From assembly GCA_032719365.1 (NCBI GenBank), contig CM064867.1, positions 64,292,136 through 64,356,135 on the forward strand: a stretch of 64,000 bases of DNA, in the 5' to 3' direction. Made by a program: the position numbers and the translations under genes. This document shows, piece after piece, positions 33,375 to 46,191 of this stretch (its first letter is position 1; every line of letters begins with the position of its first letter). This stretch comes from Prinsepia uniflora (Eukaryota; Streptophyta; Magnoliopsida; Rosales; Rosaceae). A model generated the notes under the pieces. That model saw only the letters and a program-made list of their open reading frames with translations. It had not been told where the DNA came from and did not search any database.

Positions 33375-35440
33375 TTCCAGCTATTGGGTCCCAATGGAAA
33401 ATCCTGTTCCAGCTATCAAGCCCAGCTCCAGCAAATGTCCCCTATTCCAAGTTAGGTCCTAGTGACATATCAGTCACTGGTGACATGTTGCCAGCAAAGG
33501 ACCAGCTCATGTTCCAGAAAATGCCCATCGGAGGACCAAGTCATGTGCCAACTAAATCCATCTTGTTCCATCGCGTTCCACCGTTGTTCCCCATTTCCAG
33601 TTTTGGGCCCAACCAAGTACCAGATCTGGGACTAGGCATGTGTGCCTCATTTTGTGCTAGTAGGTTCTTAATATTGGCCACCTTTGTTCCATATCCTCTA
33701 CCCTGAATTTTCAGGCTCTCATTGGGGATTCGAAATCTACATATCATAAGCTACTCAGGTGCCTCATCAGGGCCTATTTTGGCACACTTCCAATTTTTGC
33801 CTCCTAGAGCCACCTTTCAGGCTCGAGCCACACTCAATGCCAACTTTTGGCATCTCAATTTGGACGTGTCAACGATGGTATTTTTAGGACTTCTTAATGC
33901 ATTTCCCCCACAAATTATGTCATCTATCCAGGTGCCTCATCAGGGCCAAATTTTAAGGTACTTCAAAAATGACCTTTGTTCTAGGACAAATTTCAGGTCC
34001 TCTCGGGTTGTGCTTTGTTTTGGTTCTTCCCAAGATCAAGAAAGTAATGAGGCCGCCCATATCTCATTCAGTTGTCACGGATAAGTCACCAATGCAATTA
34101 AAATGCTCAAGATCGACTAAGAAGGTTCCTTCTTGGTTCTTAGCCAACTTAGAAGTGTGTTCAAACTTAAGGACCAATCAAAATCAAGCTAGCCATGGCC
34201 AGTTGTACAAATCTGAGATAAGTGTGGAGTGATAAGTTATCAAGCCGCGTCTTCAGCCTAGAATCTAGCATGATAAGGCCCTTGTCTTATCCATCTCCAA
34301 GCGAGGTTAGGAAAGCCAATTCCTTGCCGCTCAAGGAATTGAAGAAAGAAAATCATGATAATCCAAAAAGGAATCAACTTCTGAATCCTGTTGCGATTAG
34401 GAAACATGGCTGAAGACTTAGTCTTAGGAGTTTTTATATAAAAGGATCCCAAAAGCATTGTAATAGAGAGATCCGAATAAACCCACATAGATTACTTTTG
34501 TTTTAAATTCCCTTAGCCGCAAATAAACCCAGTTACTTTAAATTCAAGTTCTTGTTTTTACGTTTCGAATTACATTGTAGTGCTTTAAAGACTTGGAGAT
34601 GGCTTCTTTGTCTTCTGCTTCATTTATCCCTTGTGTAATCCTAACTTTACTTTACATTGTTTTTATGGTTTCTTTAAGCATGTGTAGCTAATCTCCTTTT
34701 TAGTTAGGGGCCATTTTTTAGGCTTGAAGTCATGAGTCTTTGATAATTACTTAAGTCCTACTTTCTATACTATGTTCATGTATGATTTTCATGGTTTGTG
34801 TTATAACTATCTTTTATGTGGTTCATTTATGAAGTGCACACATACTATGATAAGTGTAAGAGTAATGCTAAAACTATAAGGTAAAGCATATGGTATGTTT
34901 GATCTCGTGTTTGTAAATAGCAAAGGATTTTCAGGATCCTAATCACGTCAATTTAAGTTAATGAAAAGTCACTTTTCATACTTAATCTTCAATCAATATT
35001 AATAAGCTTAATGATCTTTAATCTTGAGTGAAACAATTTGTGCTTTGCAAGTTATAGAATTCCTTAGTTTTAATGCGTTATTGAACTAAGGTATAATAGT
35101 AAGATGTTAGGATAGATTCATGTGTTTATGGTTTATTCTAGATTGAAGGCAACATGATTTAGTAAAAGAAGTAAGATGGAAAGGTAATTGGATAAGGTAA
35201 AGGAATGAGAGAAAGATAAACGTTCTCTTAACTAAAGTTTCTCTCCTAATCAACTCAAAACCAATCAATCTTTTTTACTCTAATCAACTCAACATTTTCA
35301 AAACCCCCTTAATCACCTTTTAAGTTGAGTTCTCAAACAATCAACAGTTAGGTACCCTTAATCCCCAGTTTGAACGATCCCTTACTTCCTAAATCTACAA
35401 CTACATAAAAGGGTTAAATTGAGGAACCTTTGGTTCACAT
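33375..35440 (+). mobile_element. LTR-retrotransposon fragment right of the solo LTR
   Basis: It continues the sequence broken by the solo LTR. Repeated 'gttccagc' phrases occur at 33410-33600. A TATA-like TATATAAAAGG lies at 34434, and 'cttggagatggcttctt' near 34593 resembles 'ttggagggtggctttct' near 62736. No protein motif is seen, so this is probably LTR and leader of an Athila/Tat-like element. Confidence 0.4.
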
Positions 35441-35528
35441 CAGTGTCAACATGTCACAACACCAGAAATCCCATATTAGTAGCACAATTGTTAACCAAAG
35501 AAAAAAACATAATTTCTTTGCAACACTG

Positions 35529-35585
35529 AAGGTTTCAACCATGGACCTCATGGATTTAGAACAAGTACCCTAACCATGAGGCTAT
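35529..35585 (-). pseudogene. tRNA-like sequence, possibly SINE-derived
   Basis: Read on the minus strand, TAGCCTCATGG resembles a polymerase III A box and GGTTGAAACC resembles a B box with one base missing. The stretch between resembles tRNA D- and anticodon-arm sequence. I could not fold a full cloverleaf. Confidence 0.35.
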
Positions 35586-35610
35586 ATTTTTAATTGTTGA
35601 ATAGAACATC

Positions 35611-38600
35611 TGTAACAACCCGTCCCGGAAGCCGGGATTAGTAGACTGATTAAGGTGTGATTAGTGAGGTTAATCGGTGCCCCTGGTTTGGGCAAAGTGC
35701 GTTGACTTTTAGTTCGGGTGGTCGGATGAACTTTGACCAGTGACCAGGACGTAGTTTAGGACGTCACGAATCCATAGGCAGGTGGCACGCCCGATTTCGA
35801 CATCCGAGGAGGAAGTTGTGATGTTCGGAAGGTTGAGGGCATAACCGTAATTTGAGTAAATTAAGGGGAATAGTTGACTTTTCGTAGAAATGGGTTTTGG
35901 TACGTTGAACTAGGATGGTTAGGTAGATCTCGTCGTCCTGAGTTCGATGACAGGCGGCACGTATTCATCGGACTTACGAGGTGTTAGTTCCGGGTCTAGA
36001 GGGTAGTGGCAAAACCATAAAAATGAGTTAAAAAGAAGGGTATTTTGGTCTTTGTGGCACATTGGGATTTGTGCACAGAGGAAAGGAATGGACGGCTGGG
36101 ATTGGGCCATGTGGGAGTGTGTGGAATGGATTGTGACATGTGGCATGTGTGTAGAGGATTCTGGTGGAATCCTGTGCATTCACGGCCCAATTATTTTGGG
36201 TGCACCCGTGCTATGCCTTCTTGTTCTTCGACACACAGAGAGAAACAGAGGGAGGAAATTGAGAGAATTGGAAGGGTGATCGTGGCTATTGAGGAGTCCT
36301 GGTGAGTGAGTGAGGGACGGGAGAGTGAGAGGAAGCTGGTGAGGTGGTTGAGAGGTGCAGCGGGTGTGTGTGTGTGTGAGGTGTGAGCCAGGGGAACCAG
36401 GGAGGAACTCAAGGAGAAAAACAGAGAAGTGGGTGGTGGTGCAGCCGTACTCGATCACTCGAGGTCAAGGGAAGTGCTCAGAGGACGGAGGAAGACAGGA
36501 GGAGCCACTACCTCGCGGCTGAGCCCACGGCGGCGACAGGAGGCAGGTAATTTCCTCGTCCCTATTTCGGTACTCTGTTTTCCCGTTGAGGTTCAACGTG
36601 AAAGTTGTGAGGTTGGGCTTAGAGTCGAGGGAATTGGAGGTCAGGGCGAGGTTCATGAGAGTCCTAGGCGTCGACTAGGATGGTCGCCGTGACGGGGGTG
36701 TACACGGCGGAGCTCAGACGACAGCAGGCACTCTGGTGCTCTGTTTTGCCGTGATGTTCGAACGGCAAGTCGTGACGGTTGGGGCTGAGTCGAAGGTCTA
36801 GGAGGGTTGGTTTAGGTTCAGTAAGGTCCAGGGAAGAGTTTGGTGAAGCCACCGTGAAGGGAGGTGAGCTGGGTTGCTGGATCGTGAAGCAGGGGAGTTG
36901 GGGCTGTCTGGTTTCGAGTTCAATCGACGGGCTAGGGATAGTGTCGAGGTGAACGGAGTTGGGAAATCTATAGGGTTGGTCTGGACGATGTTGTTGGTGA
37001 AGAAAGGGAGAGAAACCGTGTAGGCACGGTGGTGAACCGCTGACGCCGGTCTGAGTTGCAGGTGACTGTGGCGAACCGGGTTGGCTCGAGGTAGCCGATG
37101 CACTGTAGCAGGCGCGTGAGGGCCACGCGCAGCCACTTTGGGCGGCGCGTGGGGGCGCGTGCGGCGGCGATGGGGAAAACGGTCAACATAGTTTTTGGTC
37201 TAGGAGTTTTGGTGAGTTCAATGGAAGTGGTTTCGGGTTGTGCGGAAGTCGTATGAGTTTAGTTCGGCGAGGGTGAAGGTTTAGGGTCCCGGGTTATTAC
37301 GTTTAGGATTCGGGGAATTTTGAGGGAATTTAGATGAACCTTCGTAGACGTGTTAGTGACGTAATTTGGTGATTGTGAACAGGATCGGGATTTCCCGTGG
37401 AAGCCGAGGAACGTGCTGGACGTTCGGGACACGAGTAGGGCTCAGTACTGTGAGTGGACCCTTTTCTTAAACTCGAGCATGCATACCTGTTTTCTATAAT
37501 TGTTTTATGGTTTTAATCATTATTCTATGTTTATCGAATATGTTTTGGTTGATTTTCCATGATTGCACGCCTTTCGAGGATGTTCGGTTTTAGCACGTTT
37601 TACGAGAAAGTGGTTGGTTTCTGAAAGTGATGCTATGGTTTTGGGATTTCAATTAATAAGTGGTTTTCATTGATTCTAAAGGGCTTATGGAACATGATTT
37701 TGATGATTAAAGGTTTTCAGTTTTAAAATTGGATTTCGGGGAACGTGATTTGGTTTTAAAGTTGAAAAGTGGATTCCGGATTTGGGTTCGGAATGACGGT
37801 TCTGGACGCCAGAAGGGCTTCGGACCGGTGATTTCGGATTCGGGTTTGGAGGTGGATTTAGAAATGGTTTTCAACTGGTTTTGGATTGGATTTGCTGGAT
37901 CTGGATATTGGGTTTAAAGACCCGGATATTGATTGACGGGGGACGGGCCCGGATTGAGTTTAAAGACTCGGGAGTTTAAAGACTCGGATATATTGATTTT
38001 CCCCCGTAGGCCTATTGAGTTTAAAGACTCGGGAGTTTAAAGACTCGGATATGATTAAGGCCTGGATTGAGTTTAAAGACTCGGGAGTTTAAAGACTCGG
38101 ATAGGTCCAGCAGGTTTGATCGGAAAATGATGATCTGATGTTTATGGTTTCTGATACGGTTTTATGATTCACATGCTGTGGTTTTTCTAACTGTTTTATA
38201 GTGTTTCTGTTTCTTATGATGTAATTAACTATGTCCTAAAATGGGTTATGCATGTGGTTTTCAAAACGGAGGGTTAAACTCGGTTTTCTGATAAATGGTT
38301 TTAGAACTTTTCTTTTATTATGGTCCACTCACATCTTCTGTTTTAACTTGCCCTCCAGGTTGTGGAGCTAGTGCGGGGTCTTGACGTCGAGGCAGAGTCC
38401 GAGGCATAGAAGTGACGTGAGGGATCCAGGAATCGTTTAAAGTCTTCCGTGTGCGTGTAATTTATCGTTCTTTTTATTTCCCTTGTATTTCCGTACTATG
38501 CTCTGTAAATGCTACCTTCGGGACATTGTGTTTATTACTCCTGCGTCTGACTGGGTTTGAGTGCGTTTTACTTGAGTGTTGTGTCGGGGAGTCAGACGAG

Positions 38601-38649
38601 AGTGGGATTTACCTCGGGTTTCGGGGTGAAACCGGGGTGGGTCCTGACA
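35611..38649 (+). mobile_element. Solo LTR (3039 bp), target-site duplication ACATC
   Basis: It begins TGTAACAACCCGTCCC and ends GGGTCCTGACA. ACATC at 35606-35610 recurs at 38650-38654. The middle (36180-37190) is unusually GC-rich and has open frames on both strands without family resemblance. A (GT)n run lies at about 36363-36378. A 'tttaaagactcgg' repeat array lies at 37915-38106 and an RY motif near 37477. Confidence 0.93.
37912..38106 (+). repeat. Tandem repeat of TTTAAAGACTCGG units
   Basis: About seven copies are mostly arranged as pairs, GAGTTTAAAGACTCGG then GAGTTTAAAGACTCGG, divided by spacers containing 'ggcctg'. GAGTTTAAAGACTC is close to self-complementary (GAGT..ACTC). Confidence 0.8.
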
Positions 38650-39560
38650 ACATCACATCTTATATTTAAAGTATTGAATGTCTAAAGCATTTACTTAACA
38701 CATTGAAAAACTTTATGCCTAAAGCATTTGTTTGAATTGCTCAAAAATAATTCTTTAGGCTTTATTTAATGATTAAATTATTTATATTTCCTTAGAATAT
38801 ATGCTAGGAATGCGTGTATTTAAATGTATAAATTAACTAGAAGTTTATAAACAAACTTGAAGTTCATAAATGAATAAGTAGTTCATACTGATCATTGAAC
38901 CTGTACTTTTGGTAATGTCAACATTATTGTCTAAAAAACCCATTACCAGAAGAAAATGTGACTACCCGAAGCAAATTCGTTACTCATCGCGATTCAAACT
39001 ACTAAAGGATAAATTGTGGCCATGATAAAGAAAAAAGGCCCAAGATTTCGAGACCTGAAAGGGAGCCCCTATGATTAGCATCCACACAACCATGGCATAT
39101 ACGATCAAAGGCACCCATGAACCAAGTATTCGTGCTCGAGGTACACGTGGGAGGTACATGTTTTTTCAGCCCCTAAGGTCGAGAGCTACACTGGTCCGCC
39201 CCATCGTCGCTAGAGCTAGAATCAGGAAAATACGAGTTATAAATGTTAAAGAATAAATCTCTATTACCGCACCTACTATGCAACAATACAAATTGCAAAC
39301 AAGTATCATGTCAGTTGCAGGACTCGAAAGACCAACTTAGTAGAATGATCAGTTCCCATATACATACTAATTTGGTTATTTTTATGTTTTTAGATTTTTA
39401 AATGTGGGTTTTTCCCATATATAATTTAATTCAACACAAATATTTATTCTCATGCATGTGATCCATTAAATTAAATTAATGAATAGTCCTGCCTTGTAGG
39501 AAGTTTGTTATCTCAGTGACATTACTATTATGCACACTATACTCTGAGATCATAATTTAT
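38650..39560. other. AT-rich stretch before the copia remnant, unassigned
   Basis: No gene or clear repeat boundary is visible. It may include the leader or gag part of the copia element that follows, but I could not match it to the sequence at 42795-43440. Confidence 0.35.
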
Positions 39561-41459
39561 ATTTTAATAACTTGTTTCTTACTTGTCCCACTATGACAAC
39601 CATATTAGGCCAATCCAACCTGATTGAGGTCCATGTCAAAGTCTACTTGATGTTGTCCAATTATACTGAATTTACCATTAATAAGTCCTTATATTCTCCA
39701 CGTTTGAGAAAAATGTTATTAAGTTTTAAGGATATCCGAGCCAATGGTTTTTACGTTGAAACCACAATGGAAATGAAATGGAATGGAATACATTTGCATA
39801 ACTCCAATATGCATGGGTAGAAGCGTGTATTGGAGAATCTAGGAGAAGTTAGTTATGAGCTAGCTAGAAGCTAACTAATCCAAGTAGCTGCTTATTATTG
39901 CATAACTGGTTGGGACACCAAGGATAAGGTACGATGCGCCATATCCTCAGTTCATCATATGGGCATCATTTTACTAATAAAGATCTTGTACTTAATGAAA
40001 CACTATGACAATCGTTCTCACTGAGAAACTTGAATATTAGACCTTCATATGCAAAGATAAGTAAAGACTCCACCATTTTCTTGTAAAGCATACAAGGGAA
40101 TATTTGTTGACATATCCAACCACCATGCGAACCATTTAAATATTTCATGGTTTTGGTTGATGAATCAACAAGGTGGTCACATGTTACACTATTGTCCACA
40201 TGCAATACTGCGTTTGCAAACTACTTGCCCAGATCATTAAACTGAAGGCCAAACCACTTGGATTATCTTATAAGACTCAATAATACCAGAAAGTTTACAT
40301 CAAAATCTTTCAATGGCTATTACATATACCTTGGGATTGATGTTAAACATTCACTTCCTTATTTTTGTGCGTAAATTAGTCTCTAGAAATCACACATTAA
40401 TCTTGACAATGCACAAGCTTTCTGTCTCTATGTGGGGATATACAATTTTTCATGTAGCCATGTTGGTATGTTGAGGCCCACTACTATCCACTCTTATTCT
40501 GCATTACAACTAACGACTAGGTATGAACTTGACACATCGTACTTAGCGTCTTTGGGTGTGTAGTTTACGTGAAAATTGTCCCACCACAATGTACAAAAAT
40601 AGGCCCTCAACGAAGGACGGGAATATATGTCTGTTATTAATTCTCCTCCATTTTATGTTACTTAGAGTCCTTGATAGGTGCTATCTTTATGCGCTAGATT
40701 TGCAGATACTCACTTCGTGAGATAGTCTACCCACCATTAGGGGGAGTTAAGAACGTCAACATTCCTGAAGGATAATTTTAATTGATTTGGAATGTCCCTA
40801 CAATGTCTCAACTCGATTCCAAGCTCGGAATAATGTGAGAATGAAGTGGGAGAATTCTAGATTTACAGAGCATAGTTAATAACATGTCAAACACTTTCTT
40901 TAATCTAACTAAAATGACGAGATTAATATACCTGTTGTAAATGTGTTAGACGAATAAGGTATGGTCATGGAACCTAACCAGCCATATATATCTTCCCATA
41001 AGCTAGGCAAACCAATAAGTTCAAAGGATTTAGATACCTATAAAAGGATAAATTAGGCCCAATTGAATCCCTTAGAAATCTTAATAACAACTGATCCAAC
41101 TAATAAGTTAACTCTAGATTATGGATATGTCCTAGAAGAGACGACTTTCTCGGAAACTCTAATGTCTGAGCTCACTCTCAAGAATAGAGAGATCTCGGTA
41201 AATTATGCATGCTTAAGTAAGATATGAAATCAAGATGATATTATCATCAATGATACATTTGTATTCGCGATAGTTACTGAAATAATACCTAGTGATAAAA
41301 TTGAACCTCAATTCATTTATGGATAAATGCCAACGTAGAGAAGACTGGCCACAATAGAAACAAGCAATCCATGTCAAATTAGATTCCGTAAATCTACCTG
41401 TCGTCCCCATACCTCCCCATATTAATGGGTATTTGTAACGAAGCGTAATGAGAAGAATG

Positions 41460-41642
41460 AGATTGTGAAATACAGAGCTCGTTTAGTGGGGCAAGGGTTT
41501 TCTCAATGCCCTGGAATTGTTTATGTAGAGACGTATTCTTCCGTAATGGACGTCATAATGTTCTGCTACCTTATCAGCTCTTTCAAAAAATCGAGTATCC
41601 AACCTATAGATGTGGTCACATCTTATCTCTCTAGGGATCTTA

Positions 41643-41676
<34 letters not shown>

Positions 41677-42030
41677 TTTCTCAAAGGATTTAAAATACCT
41701 GATACAAATAGTTCTATACCATGGAACACACTCTCTAATAGTTTGAGGAGTTCACTTTATGGATTGAAATAATATGGATGGAAGTGGTATAGCGATCTAA
41801 GTGAGTATTTAATCTGGATAAGATATGTTAATAATGAATTATTTCCATGCGTGTTTATTAAGAAAATAAGTTCCAGGTTTGCTATTGATTAGTACTCCAC
41901 AAGAGATCAAAGAAACTGCCAAGCACTTGAAGTTGAAATTTTAAATGAATGATCTTGGGAGACCAAACTTCTGTCTCGACTTAGAACTTGAGCACGGTGT
42001 AGATGGAGTCTTAGTCCATGAAATCGGATT
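41460..42030 (+). pseudogene. Copia reverse transcriptase remnant lacking its YVDD motif
   Basis: The frame at 41465-41746 encodes RARLVGQGFSQ and VETYSSVMDV, typical of copia reverse transcriptase. It runs into a TA microsatellite at 41643-41669, coding for alternating I and Y. Downstream, LYGLK, GTPQEIKETAKHLKLKF and DLGRPNFCLDLELEH are recognisable in other frames. Between FAI and GTPQEI about a dozen residues that normally hold the catalytic YVDD are missing. The enzyme cannot be functional. Confidence 0.8.
41643..41669. repeat. (TA)n microsatellite within the copia remnant
   Basis: An alternating TA run lies inside the former reverse transcriptase frame. Confidence 0.9.
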
Positions 42031-43446
42031 AAACCTAGAAGATTTTGGGGCACTTTAACAAGAATAAAGCGAAACCTTCAAGCATTCCCATAATCGTTCA
42101 TACTCTAGATCCTAAGAAGAACCCGTTTCGTATGAAGACGATACAAAGAGATAATGGTGCCAGAAGTTCCATATATGAGTGTAATATGCGCATTATTGTA
42201 TGGTTCAATGCAATATTCAAGACATTTTATTCGTTGTGAACTTACTAACTAGATTTAGCTCTGCGATAATACGTTGTCGCTGAGATTTTTCAATATGTTA
42301 GAGATATGATATATATGGGTTTATTCAATCCCCTTCATTCATGAATGAATAACCTTCTTGATCCTTGGAATGACGCCTTGTTAGGGATGTTGGGGGTTAC
42401 TTATCAGCCCCACACAAGGCACGTTCCCCAACTAGTTATATCTTAACATTGGGAGTACATTAATATCTTGGAGGTCTACAAAACCAAACCCTTATTGCCA
42501 ACTTTTCGAATCATATAAAGATTGTAGCTCTTCATGAAGTAGTTCGTAAATATACATGGCTAAGAGCTCATACGAGGCATATTCAAAGTAGTGGTGAACT
42601 GCATTTCACCAATAAATGAATGACGATAATCTATAAAGATAATGATGTCTAAAGCAAGTAGATGAAGATGGATTTCATTAAAGGAGATGGCACAAAGCAT
42701 ATTGCATCAAAATTTTGCTTCAACCAATAACCTATTCGAGGTATTGACTTATATTGACGGGCTAATCTACCTAATTTGTAGTTTTCAGGGGGAGTATCTT
42801 GAAGCATACCAAGTATCCCAAAGTATATAAAGTATCTCTAAACATACTCGCTTGAACATCATGAACTCTTTTGTCCTATGAACAGGGTTATTTTGTCACA
42901 TTGGGATTTGTTACCAAACTAAATTTTAACTAGGCACATTTTCTGTTTGGTCACCCATTCACACTACATCCTAAAGATGCCATGATTTGACTCATATGAA
43001 TTTACTCATCTTTTACCTTCGACCATAGGTTTTTCTCACTAGATTTACCGGGCAAGATTTTGGTGTAGCAACTCTAATGCATCATATCCCATAGGCGTAC
43101 AATCTTTTCATTATCAAAAAAAGACAATTTCAACTACCTTTGGAGTTCCGATGCGACTACTCCATATCCACGCATGTTACACTCTTTTATCTTCAACAAG
43201 GGTTCTTTTTATTCCATAGGGTTTTTATTACTTGGTAAGGTTTTAACGAGGTAACGCAAGTGCACACAGCCAAGTGGCACTATTATATGAAATCTAAGGG
43301 GAAATATTGTAAATAAGTTAATCAGTGGCCATTACATGTAAAAGAGTATATGTGTCATATTCACTTACCCATAAAAATATAGCATATATGTTGTATTGTT
43401 ATTGGGTTGACGTGATTATTCCATTCTATTTTCCTGATGGCATGAG

Positions 43447-46191
43447 TGTAACGACCCGTCCCAAATTTGTAATTAACGAGTTTTAATTAAGGATTAATCA
43501 AGGATTAATCGGAAATTAATCGAGGATTACCGAGATGATCATGGTGAAATGACGATTTTACCCTTAGTCGGGTGAAAAATGTTGACTTTTGACCTCCCAG
43601 GTCAATTACACGTGGGTCGAGGTTTATTACGTAGATCGAGACATTACAAGTCCGTAGACAGGCGGCACGTCGAGATTAGACATCGTACGGAGAAGTTATA
43701 GGTCTAGAACTATTTTAGTTACACGATTTACGAGGCAATTGAATTTTGGTGTTTACCTTGTGTGACCCAAAATATCTATTTATGGACCATAGGATGAGTG
43801 CCCTTTTTAAATTCATGCATCATCTCTTCCTTTCTCCTATTTTCATTCTTCAACCCGAAACCCACCCCAAACATTTCATCCTTTCCATCTGGAGCAAGTT
43901 GAGAGAGTGAGAGAGGCCATGAGAGGCGGCGAAGGGTGGTGGAGCCGCGGTGGTGGTCGAAACCCGGTGAAATCAAAGTAAACCGTAAATTTGAATGTTG
44001 GATGTTAGTTTTGGATGGTTGTGTGGGTGATCTGACACTGTGGTTGTGTTCCTCGAGTTGGGACGAGTTCATAGGGCCAATGATTGAAGGAAATGGATTG
44101 GACTAGTTGGGAGGCTAGTTCAAAGGTGACCATGTGGATTTGAGGTTGGCCAACCATTTTCAGGTAACTTCTTGTTTTGAGGTCATAGATCCTCTCTTGG
44201 GTGTGAGAAGAGTGGGCAGGAAGAAGAATGGCTGAAAATGGTTGGGAAATGGCCAAATTATGGTCGGGTCAGGGCGCGGGTTGAATGACCCGTTACAGAG
44301 GTTCGGTCGACCTGAGTGGAGGTTGAAGGTGATGATGTGGTAGTCCATGTCATCATCGTCAGGCCATGTGACCAACTAGAGGGTCACAGGTGGCCAGGTG
44401 TCAGTCCAGTTAGTAGCTGACATGGTAGTGTCATGTCATCTTTGTTAGACCACGTGGACTAGTGAGATGGTGCCACATGGCATTGTTTCAGGAATTTTCA
44501 GGAGATGTGTCAACTGACGTGGCAGTCCACGTTAGACATGTCATACCACATAGACTAGTGAGGTGGTGCCACGTGGAAGAGTGTCGGGGGGTTATCAAGA
44601 TTGGCAATGACACTTGCCAGTAATGACATCAGCAGGTGACGTCATTATGTGACATGACATGTATCAGAGGTTGACATCTGGCACCAATCAGAGTGTGCCA
44701 CGTGGTAGGCTTTTAGAGTTGTCAAATATCAGAGTTGTTAAGCTGACGTCAGCGTTGACCAGCATGACGTCAACATTGACTGTCATTGACCGGTGTTGAC
44801 TTTCATTGACCTGACTTTGACTGGCGCGTGTGGGCATGTATTTTGAGGTCAAACTGGTCATGTTCGAAAGGTTTCAACTTTCTAAATCCAATAGTGGTGG
44901 TTTTAGGTCGATCAGAGATCGTTTGTAGGTCATTTGGAGGTTTTTCTCCTCGGTAAGCGTGTTCGGGATGCGTTCTTGATTTTGGGATTTTGGGGGGTTT
45001 TACTTATGGACTTATATAGGTTGATAGTGACATTTGGGTAAGATTTGGATAGGCCCAAATGTTCTAGAGACTTTAGATTAGCTTCGGATGGCTTACATCG
45101 CGAGTTTTGAGCGCGCAGCATGGACAGTTAGTGAGTGGACATTGTTTTATAAATATGATGCATGCATAAATGTTTTGGATGTTTTATGATCATGGTATGA
45201 AATGCAATGATTGCATAATGATTTGAATGATGATTTGATTGTCGGTTTTGGAATGATTTTACGGATTTGTGTGAAATGAAATTTTGGGCTTGAGTCCCAG
45301 TGTGTTGACTTAGATTACGGTCAAATGTGATTTCGAATGATGATTTGATTTACGAAATGATATTTCGGGCTTGTGACCCTTTTTTCGGATTTATGATATG
45401 ATTCGATGAATCTTGGATTTATGAATTGTTTATGAACACTGTTTTTATGATGGTTTTGTGGAAGGTGATTTGATGAACCTATATTTCGGACGTAGACCCT
45501 ATTGAGATACTTTGAGATGATTTGAGATACAAATGTTTGTGAACTGTTTTCCACACTACCATCCTCTATGATGTGATTGCTCCATTCGGACATCGTAGAT
45601 CCCGGAGTGGTATCCTCCAGACGTCATAGATCATTGAGAAGTCATGATTACACTGTCTGGAGATGAGTAGCACCGAGGGGAGGCTTAGGCTCAGGAGTGT
45701 CAGATATGTCATCACCAGGACGTCGTAGATTCTAGGTGTATACTCGGACGTGGAAATCCCGAGTCATACGCGTTGCATTGATATCATGACTATCGTATGG
45801 ACGTTGGATATTTGATATTGAGGATTGGTTGCTCATGTTTTGTTTACTGATATTATGTCAAGATATTTTTTTTATGATTTGATTTTAAGAAAGTATTTGA
45901 GATTTCGTGTTTTCTGATGCATGCATACTTTTAATTGAAGGATAAAAATGTTGATTTCGGAAATTTGTTTTCCAACTGTTAATTTTTGTCCACTTATAGT
46001 TTTAATGGTTTTTGATACCCTTCAAGTTGATCTCGAATGCGGGTCATAGTAGGGACCGAGACATCACATGAAGCTGCGTACTCTGGAAAACCCTGTTTGG
46101 ATCACGGTATTATCCCTGGTTTGACACATGGTGTCAAACGGGAGCAGGATATCCCGCGTAAATCCTGAGAGATTAGGGATGGGTCCTGTCA
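43447..46191 (+). mobile_element. Solo LTR (2745 bp), target-site duplication ATGAG
   Basis: It begins TGTAACGACCCGTCCC and ends GGGTCCTGTCA. ATGAG at 43442-43446 recurs at 46192-46196. It belongs to the same subgroup as LTR 22848-25667, sharing the G-box-like repeats (44365-44705), the W-box array (44755-44821) and the 'agacgtcgtaga' repeats (45590-45740). RY motifs lie near 45160 and 45917, and the TATA position reads GATAAAAATG. It is the LTR nearest the FTSH2 gene, ending about 1.8 kb before the putative transcription start. Confidence 0.93.
44755..44821 (+). promoter_or_regulatory. W-box array with 10-bp spacing
   Basis: TTGAC starts at 44755, 44776, 44786, 44796, 44806 and 44817. The four central copies are exactly 10 bp apart. 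Confidence 0.6.

Larger units (their letters stand above)
39560..43440 (+). mobile_element. Decayed Ty1/copia retrotransposon
   Basis: Fragments of a copia polyprotein appear in the family order on the plus strand, broken by stops and frameshifts. A gag/pre-integrase piece (39572-39820) contains NLIE and LLSFKDIRANG. Integrase pieces follow (40070-40400) around the usual DASTRWSH..LLSTRN region. A piece at about 40540-40740 recalls the GxxRRxGIY region. Reverse transcriptase (41460-42000) begins KYRARLVGQGFSQCPGI. RNase H (42390-42760) is recognised by its SWRS..KQ, TNHIEI and ALHE motifs. A purine tract TCAGGGGGAG at 42785-42794 and LTR-like sequence to about 43440 follow. A solo LTR is inserted at 43447. 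Confidence 0.82.

Noticed and set aside
33144..34232. Frames of 87-120 codons around 33144-34232
   Set aside because: They cross an exact LTR boundary at 33374 or lie in non-coding retrotransposon leader sequence; no motif found.
36045..37189. Overlapping open frames of 60-112 codons on both strands
   Set aside because: They lie in a GC-rich solo LTR. Both strands are open because of composition, and no protein family is recognisable.
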